Shown in pieces: positions 46,163-55,801 of a stretch of 64,000 nt of DNA. The DNA is taken from the NCBI GenBank assembly GCA_022747635.1, contig JAKTNV010000007.1, positions 12,180,997 through 12,244,996 on the forward strand, in the 5' to 3' direction. The first letter of the stretch is position 1. Every line of letters starts with the position of its first letter. Origin of the DNA: Hetaerina americana. Lineage: Eukaryota; Arthropoda; Insecta; Odonata; Calopterygidae. The notes beneath the pieces were generated by a model, which had not been told where the DNA came from, did not search any database, and saw only the letters and a list, made by a program, of their open reading frames with translations. The position numbers were made by a program, and so were the translations under genes.

Positions 46163-48124
46163 CTAATTATTTTTTAGACGCTGAGGGTGGCAAGTGGAAT
46201 TTTTGCTATCTATAACCCTGCAGTTGCTATCCCGTATTGTCCGTGGGAAGAAGGAGTCCTTGAGTCGGCTAGTTCTGGCATCTATTTCCCGAATTTTATA
46301 TGCATGATCCAAGCGACTAATGTATGTAGGAGTACGAATAATTTGCGAGACCTCGGTGCTGAAACATGCGGATCTAAATTTATTTAATAATTTCAATCTT
46401 GCATTGAATCGTCTCTCAGCCAATGATTCCCACCCCAAATCCATGAGCATTTCGGTGACGCTTTGCGTTTTATCGTAGGAATTTTTTACAAAACGGGCTG
46501 CCCGGCGTTGAACCTTGTCAATTTCCCGAATGAGACCTTTTTCACTCGGATCCCACACGCTGCATGCGTATTCTAAATGAGGCCTTACAAGAGCGTGGTA
46601 ACAACGTTCCTTGACCTTCGAGTCACTTTTGCCGACAATGCGTCTAATGAATCCCAATTTTTTATATGCTTGACCGCAGACTTTACGTATGTGAGTCCCC
46701 CAAGTTAAGTCTTTTGTGAATGTGACACCTAGGTATTTCACCGTATCAACTACTGCTAGGTCACCTCCAGCTAATTTGTAAGCAAATCCCGTTGATCTTT
46801 TAAAGAAATTTACCACTGAACATTTATTATAATTTAGAGTCAATCCCCAGTTAGAACACCATTTAGTAATGCAATCTAAATCCTGCGCTAGAATAAAACG
46901 ATCCTCATCCCCAGATATCTCCCGATAGATCACCGTGTCATCCGCAAACATCCTAATGTTACTTTTCACTTCGCGGTTCAAATCGTTAACAAAAATCAAG
47001 AAAAGCAACGGCCCGATCACACTTCCCTGAGGTACCCCCGACGTGACTCGAACGCTGTCGGAACTAGCGCCATCAAGGACTACCCTCTGTTCCCGCTCCG
47101 AAAGAAAATCTTTAACCCAACTTATGGCGCCCTTATTTATACCCGCGACCTTTAATTTATGAATGAGTTTACCATGTGGGACCTTATCAAATGCCTTTTG
47201 AAAATCTAAGAAGATGGCATCCACTTGCCTCCCTCTCTCACCCGATAAAAGTAAATCATGTGTAAATAATCCTAATTGGGTTTCGCAGGAGCGAGTTTTC
47301 CTGAATCCGTGTTGATTGTCACTTAAAAAGTTAATATTGTCAAGGTGTCTCATTATTGAACTGACAATTATGTGCTCTAAGATTTTGCAACAGATAGAAG
47401 TGAGAGATATAGGTCTGTAATTACTGGGATCCTCCCTGTCACCACCTTTAAAAATAGGCGTTATTTGCGCGGTTTTCCAAATCTTAGGTACTTTGCACTC
47501 TGTGAGGGATTTGTTAAATATAAATTCAAGGTACGGGGCAATGTTTGGAGCTAAATGTTTTATCACCCTAGCTGGTATATTTTCGGGACCCGGGGATTTG
47601 TTGGGTTTAATCTCGTTAAGCAATTTTAGAATTCCTTGTTGGTCCACTGTTATTTTTTCCATGGGTGGAGTATGTATTGTTTCTTGGAGATATGCGGTGG
47701 CAACATCATTCGAGAAAACGCTTTGGAAGAATGAATTTAAGATGTTAGCTTTACCCTCACTGTCTGTATGAATTATATTGCTACAATCCCTTAAGCATGC
47801 CACGGTTTGTTTACTCCCATTTACTTCCCTAACATATGACCAGAAAGCTTTGGGGTCAGTGTCCAAGTGCTCGCAAAGTACTTTGCGTTTAAAGTCCAGT
47901 AAAGCGCTACGTAATTGTGTTTTGGTTTCAATTTTGGAGGATCTATATGTGTCCCATAATTGTTTATTCTCAGGGGATGATGTGTTCACGCCTGCCCTCT
48001 TTACCCTAGAGTGTAGCATTCTCTGCTTTCGAAGGGCTTTTCTAACGTCTTTATTGTACCACCTGGGGTCGCGATTTGCTTTAACGTATTTTATAGGTAT
48101 GAAATCTACGATTCCTTTTTGCAT
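46163..48124 (-). CDS. LINE ORF2 remnant: reverse transcriptase
   Basis: 653 codons without stops from the ATG at 48124 to TAA at 46163. RT blocks in order: SNYRPISLTS (about 234-243), FLDFQKAFDKVPH with catalytic Asp (307), SGVPQGSVIGPLLF (362-375) and FADD (393-396), then a thumb and C-terminal region with KYLGVTFTKDLTW, HLEYACSVWDP and AARFV. The N-terminal part (WYNKDVRKALRKQ) is the linker normally found between endonuclease and RT. The apurinic-type endonuclease is absent through 5' truncation, so this ATG is not a natural start. The open frame continues 8 codons further to an ATG at 48148, but those codons are antisense mariner DNA outside the insertion. It would copy LINE RNA at a nicked target, but cannot nick alone. 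Confidence 0.93.
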   Translation of the reverse strand: MQKGIVDFIPIKYVKANRDPRWYNKDVRKALRKQRMLHSRVKRAGVNTSSPENKQLWDTYRSSKIETKTQLRSALLDFKRKVLCEHLDTDPKAFWSYVREVNGSKQTVACLRDCSNIIHTDSEGKANILNSFFQSVFSNDVATAYLQETIHTPPMEKITVDQQGILKLLNEIKPNKSPGPENIPARVIKHLAPNIAPYLEFIFNKSLTECKVPKIWKTAQITPIFKGGDREDPSNYRPISLTSICCKILEHIIVSSIMRHLDNINFLSDNQHGFRKTRSCETQLGLFTHDLLLSGERGRQVDAIFLDFQKAFDKVPHGKLIHKLKVAGINKGAISWVKDFLSEREQRVVLDGASSDSVRVTSGVPQGSVIGPLLFLIFVNDLNREVKSNIRMFADDTVIYREISGDEDRFILAQDLDCITKWCSNWGLTLNYNKCSVVNFFKRSTGFAYKLAGGDLAVVDTVKYLGVTFTKDLTWGTHIRKVCGQAYKKLGFIRRIVGKSDSKVKERCYHALVRPHLEYACSVWDPSEKGLIREIDKVQRRAARFVKNSYDKTQSVTEMLMDLGWESLAERRFNARLKLLNKFRSACFSTEVSQIIRTPTYISRLDHAYKIREIDARTSRLKDSFFPRTIRDSNCRVIDSKNSTCHPQRLKNN

Positions 48125-48125
48125 G

Positions 48126-48347
48126 ATTATACTCGAAGAACTGCGCATGTCAAAGTTGTCAGCACGCTGGGTTCCACGACTGCAGACTCCTTTTCAGAAG
48201 CAAACACGGTGCGACCAGCAATCAAAGCGATGTGGCATTTAAGTTTGCCTCATCCGCCCTAATCTCCCGATCACGGCCTTTGGAAGGTCAAGAAACTCCG
48301 GGGGAATTAGTATAATTCTGGATGGCGACTATTTGGAGGAATCTTAA
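48126..48347 (+). pseudogene. mariner transposase relic, continuation after the LINE
   Basis: Resumes with ILEELRMSKLSARWVPRL, the segment just before the catalytic domain, then TPFQKQTRCDQ. The catalytic D,D34D core is not visible; about 25 codons later the DNA reads as a possible C-terminal end, DGDYLEES and a stop at 48345. The copy therefore already had an internal deletion, or the C-terminal match is accidental. The N-terminal match is strong; the C-terminal one is weak. Confidence 0.7.
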
Positions 48348-51300
48348 GAAAGAACAGAAAGTCTATCTCGATTATTTTTTTAAATATTTTAATGTTTAAG
48401 AGACCCCCTTGTATGCGTCAAACTCCAAGTAGGGTTTAACAATTATTGAAAGAGGTGAACATTCTTCGGTGTGGAGTTATGTTGATCCTATTTTATTTAA
48501 TTGTAAAAAAATAAAGTATTGCACAGGTGAAATACTAAATAATGGTCTTTTAATCGACACCAGAGAGGGAAGAGAATATTAGGAACCTTAAAATGGAGAA
48601 CAAATGCCTACAATTTAAGAGAAGAGTACAGGCAATAAACTGTCTTCTTCTCCTCGCTTCTTTCCCAATTGCTTGAGTTCAGCATTTTGAATTGTAGACC
48701 TCCAAAGGATGAGGTCAGAAGCCTCCTCATCGCTATCACCGCACTTAAGCGTCCCCTCCTTCGCACCCTTTATCACCTTTCTCCGGTCTTCCCACCTTGT
48801 TGAAATTCATTGCTTATCTTCCGTCTTAATTAGTTATCCCATCCTAAGATATAACAATCGTCTCATACTCTTTCTCCTTTTCTAGTGCAATACTTGCAGA
48901 TAAAATCCCTTTTTCAAGGCAATTCCGAATTTTCTCTCTTTGCTAATCCCATTTTCCAATCCATTGCCAACCGCATAATCCATCTAATCACGCTAAATTC
49001 ATTTTCATATTGTGATTCTTTGTGTTTTAACGGACCAAAGTTGGACCAAAGGACCTGGCTACAGACCTTGTAGAAAATAGGGCTTGCGGTATAACTGATC
49101 AAAAGTACCAATTTTGGGTGAAATTCTAATGCAGGACAGTGATCTTCAAAAAAATCAGAAAAATATATAGTATTTATGATTTTCGGTCTCTTCTGTTGCC
49201 ACTCCAAAATATTTGGATTCATTCCCTCAGAGTAATGTGCGCCCTTGAGATGCTAACTTAAATGTCTTAAATTATTCCATCAACCCCAATGCTTGAATTG
49301 ATATCGTTGGCCATGTAATTTATGTAAAGTTTCGTAAAAAAATCAATTAACCAGTGCTTGGTATGGATTGTACTTGCCGTAGAGTCGCCATTTAGCTAAT
49401 ATTGTGCTAATCGAGATTTGAAAAATACTACTAAGCAAAAGGATCAGCACTCTCTGCGTTAATATTCTTATAGAGACAAACTCCCCGCCTTAATTTTTTC
49501 AACTAAAATGTATATTTAGACGTAGATACCCTGAATGGCGTATTCTGAAAATGTTACATTCATAAATGCAAGATAAGCATTATTCATATCCAAGAAGATT
49601 TTCATTAATATAATACTGAAAAATAACTTAAAAACGTTTCAAAATCTAATTTACTTACCGGGGAGATCATTTCACACGTCTTAAATCAGTTCACAGACGT
49701 TTTAAATATTTAAATCTCCTATGTATTTCAATTATATAAAATCTCATTTTGTGGCTTATAATTTTGCGCCTTGAGTATGAGTAGCGGTTCATATTTTTAA
49801 AAAAATATGGCACAAATATTTAAGAATCGTTACTTGAGAATTGTACTCGGCTATTAGTTCAATTATTATTAATTCAACCGAGGAGAGGGCTCATCTTTCG
49901 TCGATGTCCTTTGTTTACCACGCCATTCAAGATCTCCTTATAGTCGCTCAAAGGATGACAACGTGTGGTGGATAATGTTTTCGATTTTCATATAAATATA
50001 AAATAGCCTAGATGAATAAAACAATCTCTTGCTGCGCCTAGGCGAAGGACGGAATTCTTCCAGCTAAAACCAAGATGCACTTTAAGAAAGCACCTTTTCT
50101 CGTATCATTAATTTCTCTAGCTCTTAACACTGGTCACGGCTCTCCCGCAATGCTCCCTTAAATAAGATCTGGGATTGTAATCTACACTGAAAGCTAACTT
50201 TCTTGGATTCAATGCTAATTGCTCTTTATGGTCATAATATTGGATAGTTAGGGCCAAAAGCAATCGATATTATCGTTCTCCAAGCGAAACAAATACAATC
50301 GATAACATTCTAAATAGTGGAACTTAGGCAATATCGATGGTATTGGCACCGTCCCTTTGTACCAAGTGGCGCACCACAAAAATGTACGCACGGCGCTTAT
50401 CATGCATTTGGTTTAACTTTTGAGAGTGCGCCGATCCATTCGATAAGGGCAGGAAACGTATCGGAGATATTTTCCCACCCGTTCACTTTTTCTGGCCCCA
50501 TCATCAAGACGAACTTAAACGTCCTTTTTTGCCCACCCCACGCTCAAGAGCTACGTAAACTGTCTCAGTTCTCAATTACATTGGGTTAATGGATGTTAGG
50601 CGTGCAAAAACAGTTGAGTGGCTCCGAGCGCAATGAAAATAACTCCGTCGTGACGCACCTTCGTGAGTACGGAAGATATTTTTCTCTGTAAAGTGCATTT
50701 TAATACGTGTGGGTACTCGCTTTTTCAGTTCATTTCGACTGGGTACCATTGATTTCATGCGCTGCTGGCGCAAATCAAATTTCATTAATTTTTTATTACC
50801 TTGTGTTTCTTCCCTCGACCGCGTTGTCCTTTCACCACCTCCATTATTCTAAGCGGAATTGCGGGTTAATATACGTAGTACCCGGAGAAATATTTCTTGA
50901 TACGCGATATCACGATAAGGAAGAAATTCGGTGTTAATAGGATTTTTTCGGTACAGTCCAATACGTTAAATAAAATCACCGAGAAATGTGGCTCGATTTT
51001 TATGCTAGTAGTTACCACATCTTTTACACATCTGTAAGCCATTCTCCCTCTTAATTTTTGCATCATCATCTCATGGCACTTAATTTTAGCCTTGATCCGG
51101 AAACTACTTCTACTCAACCTCAAACCATAAATTATTAGCATAAATTCTTAGCTAGATGTATCTTTTTGGCAAGGTGTTTCATTTTTCCTCATTAGTCTCT
51201 TGTTTTATAGACTTTACATGTATTGTATACTCACCTATGACTTGAAATACGGCTTACCTAATGTTAGCGGAGAGCATTTAAAATGTCAAGATAAGCTTAT

Positions 51301-51712
51301 TTTACCCTTAGCAAACTGAAACAGTTTTTAACTAAATTACAGTGTATAACATTTTTGGGAAGCACATTCCGATTGAATCAATTAGTAGACTATGTGTAGG
51401 TAGGAAATGCCCAAATTCACTCATTATCTCTCATTTGAACCCATTCATGGTTGTTTGTCACCCTGATAACATGCGCTGTAATTGAAAACGAGTTTTTTAG
51501 AGCTTATTTTGCAAAGGTGGCGAATGTACTTGCATTTTGATATTTGCCAAGCCTAGAGAAAATTTTCACGACATTCACTTTCTGGTATTCCTCAGGAAAC
51601 ATAATTTTGTCGCATGGATTGTGATATTTCACGTGAGAACACTTGAGACGATAAGCTTTTTTAAATGAATAGGATGGTTTCAGGCGTCACTTTGTGGAAG
51701 CGATTCATTTCG
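48348..51712. other. No gene recognised
   Basis: AT-rich. 48600-48850 is pyrimidine-biased on + and may be antisense LINE debris; the 90-codon frame at 50317-50589 has no recognisable domain. Confidence 0.5.
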
Positions 51713-51740
51713 GAAAATAAATACTTGGTTATTCCACATA

Positions 51741-52497
51741 TACGAGGGTCATCCGGAAAGTAGTACCCGTTCGTGCCGCATGAAGTGCTGACGACGCGAG
51801 TAGCCGCTGGACGAGGTCAGATAGCTTCAGTGGCTTGTCTGCCTTCTCTGAGCCAAGTTGCGTGACGCTAGCATTGCCTGTGTTGTTTCTGTGATTGTTT
51901 ACAATGTTTAAAAAAATTGAGAACGCCGCCAGTTGTGAAGTGAGGGCAGTGATTAAATTCCTCAATGCAAGAAACGTTCGCCCATGTGATATTCATCGCC
52001 AATTAAAGGAGGTGTATGGAGACAATGTAATGGACGAGTCGTCTGTTCGGCGGTGGTGTCGCAACTTCAACATGGGGAGGGGGAACACACACGACGATGA
52101 GCGTTCGGGGAGACCGTCTGTCATTACAGACCAACTGGTGAGCTCAGTTGACGAATTCGTGAGGAACGATCGGCGCGTCACAATTGATGACATCTGTGAG
52201 CATTTTCCCAATGTTTCTCGAACAATTGTTCATGAAATTGTTAAACACCATCTGCATTATGCAAAAATTTGTGCAAGATGGGTCCCTCGCGTATCTCAAT
52301 GAGCTGGCGGCGAAGGACTATGCAGCAGGAATACAGAAACTTGTCACACGTTATGACAAATGCCTTAATTTGCTTGGAGATTATGTTGAGAAGTAGTTTA
52401 AAGTATCCTCTTTCAAATAAAATTTTTTATGTTTGTTAATATTTACTTTTGTGGCTTTATTTCACGAACGGGTACTACTTTCCGGATGACCCTCGTA
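51741..52497 (+). mobile_element. mariner deletion derivative with perfect 35-bp terminal inverted repeats
   Basis: A 757-bp element. Its first and last 35 bp (TACGAGGGTCATCCGGAAAG...) are exact inverted copies, flanked by TA on both sides, the mariner target duplication. The internal frame encodes the transposase DNA-binding half, then jumps to the C-terminal end, so the D,D34D catalytic core is deleted. It would need a full-length mariner elsewhere to move. Identical TIRs suggest recent mobilisation. The insertion site is itself palindromic. Confidence 0.95.
51904..52396 (+). pseudogene. mariner transposase, internally deleted
   Basis: From the ATG at 51904, 132 codons run to a stop at 52302: MFKKIENAASCEVRAVIKFL, IHRQLKEVYGDNVMDE, SVRRWCRNF, ERSGRPSVITD, the second HTH, and CARWVPR. 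In another frame the DNA continues LNELAAKDYAAGIQKLVTRY, LLGDYVEK and a stop at 52396, which is the transposase C-terminus. The roughly 190 codons normally between them, including all three catalytic Asp positions, are gone. The product could at most bind TIR DNA. Confidence 0.93.
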
Positions 52498-52526
52498 TAT
52501 GTGGAATAACCAAGTATTTATTTTCT

Positions 52527-54172
52527 GAAGCTTTTTTTACATAAATTGTAGGGCGGAATGGGAAAGATATTTTTTATGATAGTACCCATGGTTCATCAAA
52601 CATTATTTATTGCTTTCTTCAACTCTCCTAGATTTTTCGTCAAACACTGCCTGGAAGATGCACTGCGCACAAACTTTCCGATTTTTCCGTGGTGGGAAAG
52701 CAATAGCCCAGAAGAGTCGAGAGAAATGATCACCACCTCCATTACCATCCATGTCCGGATTTCCGCCGAAATATATGATACTGTAGTTAAGCTAAGTTTG
52801 CGTATTAAATTAAATATATTTCGGCAAGAAAGCTCTCCGATTCAGGTAAATTTCTGAAAATATGTTAATTTGTATCAAGACTTCATGGTCATTATCTGAA
52901 TATTTTGATTCAATTTATCTTTCCTGCCTCGGGGGAGTAATTTGTAAGGTGTTCAGCGTTAACATCTCGTACATGATACAGAGTCGATTCCCACTTCGCT
53001 TCGCAGGGAGCGCAATGACTGTACTGGAGGAAAATAGTAGTGATATTTATAAACTCTAAAAGGGAAGTGTTTTACAACAATTTATTGTCAGGCTATTTTT
53101 ATCTGTCAACCATTTTCTTTTATACGAATACAGTGTTAAGTGAAGAAAACATGATCGTATTTATGTGTCTGTTCAGGAGCCTGTTTCTCTTTCAATAAAC
53201 GGGAAGTGAAACATAATCAATGCTATATTTGCAAATATTCCAATGCGGTATCAAATTTTATTTAGAAATGAGTGTCAAGATGCAAGCAGTTCCTGCCACA
53301 GTTACTCCAGTTAATATTTCTATGCAATATATTGCATCATGATAGTCCGTCAAGCTGCGGACAGCTTTGTTTTTAATTTCGCTAAATTATTTCACGGTAG
53401 CTTCTACCAATGAAATGCGTAGGCTTGAATTAAGATTGAAACAAAGTAATAACAAAGATTAACGAAGAATCAATTGGGCAGAGTGAAAAATTCCGCCTTC
53501 CTTCAGTGTTTAATCTTAATTTTAAAATATAGTTTGAGCTCCATGAGGCACCAGTACCTAACTTTGCCCAATCGAATCCGAAATGCATTGTCCTACGAAT
53601 AATGGTTTTAGCATCGCGGGAAAGTGAAGTTCTCCATCTCCAGGAAACGGTGGAATATATAAAGAATCATTTCTTCGTATTGAGTAGTAAATATTCTTGG
53701 GAGAATGGCTTCTATGATTTACGCGCGTATACTTGAACATAATAACCCATTTACTTAGTTTTTAAGGAAATCCAATCGCGGTATGAGAAACAGATGCGGG
53801 GAAACGGTAGCCTCCGTGGGTTGCTACCGGCAACCTTGGAAGATTCCAATTAGCGATGGATCCTTTATCAAATATTCCTTTAGGATTTCATATGCGTAGC
53901 AGGCAGGCTCTTTAGCAGTACATACTTGCCTCTTTACAGATCACCTACTTTCTATTTGTATTGCAAGCAGATGAGTTTTAATGGTGTACGTGCCCACAAT
54001 TTTAGCCCTAAGTCAAAATGTTTCCCTCTCCTGATCCAAAAGAATATTGACGCAGGAATGTGAATGCATTAATATTTCTTATCACACTCGTCCGCACCAC
54101 CTACGCTCTTTGGTTACAACTATTCTTAATTCAAATAATACGCTGGCGCTGTTGAAATAAAATATCAATAGC

Positions 54173-54242
<70 letters not shown>

Positions 54243-55316
54243 TTATTACCAATATGCATAAAATAGGATATAGTCATGAATGGATGGATCATGACCAGGA
54301 TTAAGAGTGGAATCTTTGGTAATTTTTCTTGAGGACTCTCATTTATTTCCATGAATACAAATTAGGTATAGGCGTTGAGTTGCGAGTTTTGTCCGGCGCT
54401 ATTTCCATCACATGGCTCTGATTCCATTTTCTCCACGAGATTGCAGCACAGGAGATGAAATATAATATGGCATGTATAAGGGTGATCTACACCAGGTGTG
54501 CCTTAAGGTCAAAGGCCTCTCCAAAGAATATTTGTATCAACCCTGAGTTAAAAGGATCTAATATTCCTTTAACATGAATTGTCACTCGCATGAAACGTGA
54601 CCGCTATGAAGGACGAATAAATCCACAAATAAAATATTTCCTTATGTATTATGAAATCTCACATTTTCGCGGATCGATCATACGCGAGTAGTTAACTTAT
54701 TGAAAATAATTTCGAAACAGATACGCTCCATATTCATGAAAATTTTAAACTATGCCGGAATAAACATTTTCAGCCGTTAGAAGCTGACCATTTCTTTGGG
54801 TAAGGATGTCATTTCAGGATCTTCAAATTTATTGGTGAAGAGCTGTCATGATTCCCATTTCTCTATCGGGTTTCTTCCCCATTTTATTTATTCATCTATG
54901 AGGTTAAATGGCCAATATTTATCTTTAGGTTGCCTTTTCAAAAAGACGAACTATTTTTTCTTGCCACTGCATCAGCTTTTAGCGTGAACAATTAATTTTT
55001 CTTTGATAGGTGATTTTTTTTAAGAGAGAAGAGCTAACCTTAGAAGTTCATCGTTGCCATTCAGAAAAAGAAAGGATTGGCAATTGTGTAAACATTGGAG
55101 CACTCTATTGACAACTTATGTATGCATCAAAAATTATGACAATTGCATCAACGTGGGTTATCAATCCGTAGATTGGTTTGTAGCAGCGATCCAAACTCTC
55201 CTGTTCTTTACTGCCAATTCTTCATTTCCTCACAGTTCCTTGCAGCAACAGTTTCCATTGCCTTTTTCTCAATTGTAGCATTCTTCTTTAATTATTTTCT
55301 TCCATATTTCATTCAA
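52527..55316. other. No gene recognised
   Basis: AT-rich with the compound microsatellite at 54.2 kb. The 99-codon frame at 52558-52857 shows no known motif. Confidence 0.55.
54173..54240. repeat. (CA)n-(TA)n compound microsatellite
   Basis: CA repeats to 54184, CATACA transition, then TA repeats to about 54238 before a TTTATTTATT stretch. No inverted-repeat element adjoins it, unlike the 1-3-kb arrays. Confidence 0.95.
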
Positions 55317-55801
55317 TTATGATCTCCTGTCAGCTATCATGTGCCTTAGAATTTGTTCAATCGGTTTCCCTCTTCTTCTCTTTAGGCTTCTTTCTGCAAC
55401 CACTCTTCGGTATACTTCTTCAATTGTTACTTCTCTTACCCTTTTTATTTTAATAATTCTTCTGTGGTAACTCTTTTCCATCACCTCGAATCGTGTCTTT
55501 TTTCTGCTGCACCTATGGTCCAAGTCCCTCATCCGTAGAAAATAAGCCTCCACAGACTCTATAGGAATAACTTCCATAAGTCTGCGCTGAAACCATTTTC
55601 TGTTATTAATTACATATCCTAATAGAAAACCTCCATTTCTATTTTGCTTAATATATCCCTCCTGAGTTTTCCATCGCTAGCGATCCTGTTTTCTAAATAG
55701 CAAAACTTTTTCACTTGTTCCAGTGTGTCTTTCCCTGGTAATACTTGGAGATTTTCTTCCCTACTTAGAAAATGTACCATTATCGAAATTAAGAAGAGCA
55801 T
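55317..55801 (-). pseudogene. RTE-like LINE C-terminal relic
   Basis: Two minus-strand frames: LPGKDTLEQVKKFCYLENRI, ASDGKLRRDILSKI (55801-55619), then after a gap AYFLRMRDLDHRCSRKK, REVTIEEVYRRVVAERSL, RRRGKPIEQILRHMI (55577-55317). The order fits the post-RT part of RTE-like LINEs, with the middle lost. Non-functional. Confidence 0.75.

Larger units (their letters stand above)
45635..48125 (-). mobile_element. Non-LTR retrotransposon (CR1/L2-like LINE), 5'-truncated, nested in a mariner
   Basis: An insertion of about 2.49 kb bounded by ATTATAC at 45628-45634 and 48126-48132, a probable 7-bp target-site duplication. On the minus strand it carries an open reverse-transcriptase frame, a 3'UTR of about 0.5 kb, a GC-rich terminal motif (45655-45700) and a (GTAGAT)n hexamer tail, typical of LINEs that end in short tandem repeats. 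The endonuclease half is missing, as expected for incomplete reverse transcription. The mariner transposase frame is recognisable on both sides of the insert. The intact frame suggests a young insertion. Clade is judged from motif style only. Confidence 0.88.
51713..52526. repeat. Palindromic (fold-back) repeat split by the mariner
   Basis: Outside the mariner TIRs, 51713-51740 and 52498-52526 are exact inverted copies (TACTTGGTTATTCCACATA on the left). Removing the mariner and one TA leaves a perfect palindrome of about 54 bp centred on that TA. A diverged relative is seen at 9533-9660. Confidence 0.85.

Noticed and set aside
48125..48148. ATG at 48148 as start of the LINE RT protein
   Set aside because: The first 8 codons are antisense to mariner and outside the LINE insertion boundary.
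47493..48242. Plus-strand ORFs opposite the RT gene
   Set aside because: 47493-47771 and most of 47778-48242 are antisense to RT; only the end of the latter (SKLSARWVPRL) is real mariner sequence.
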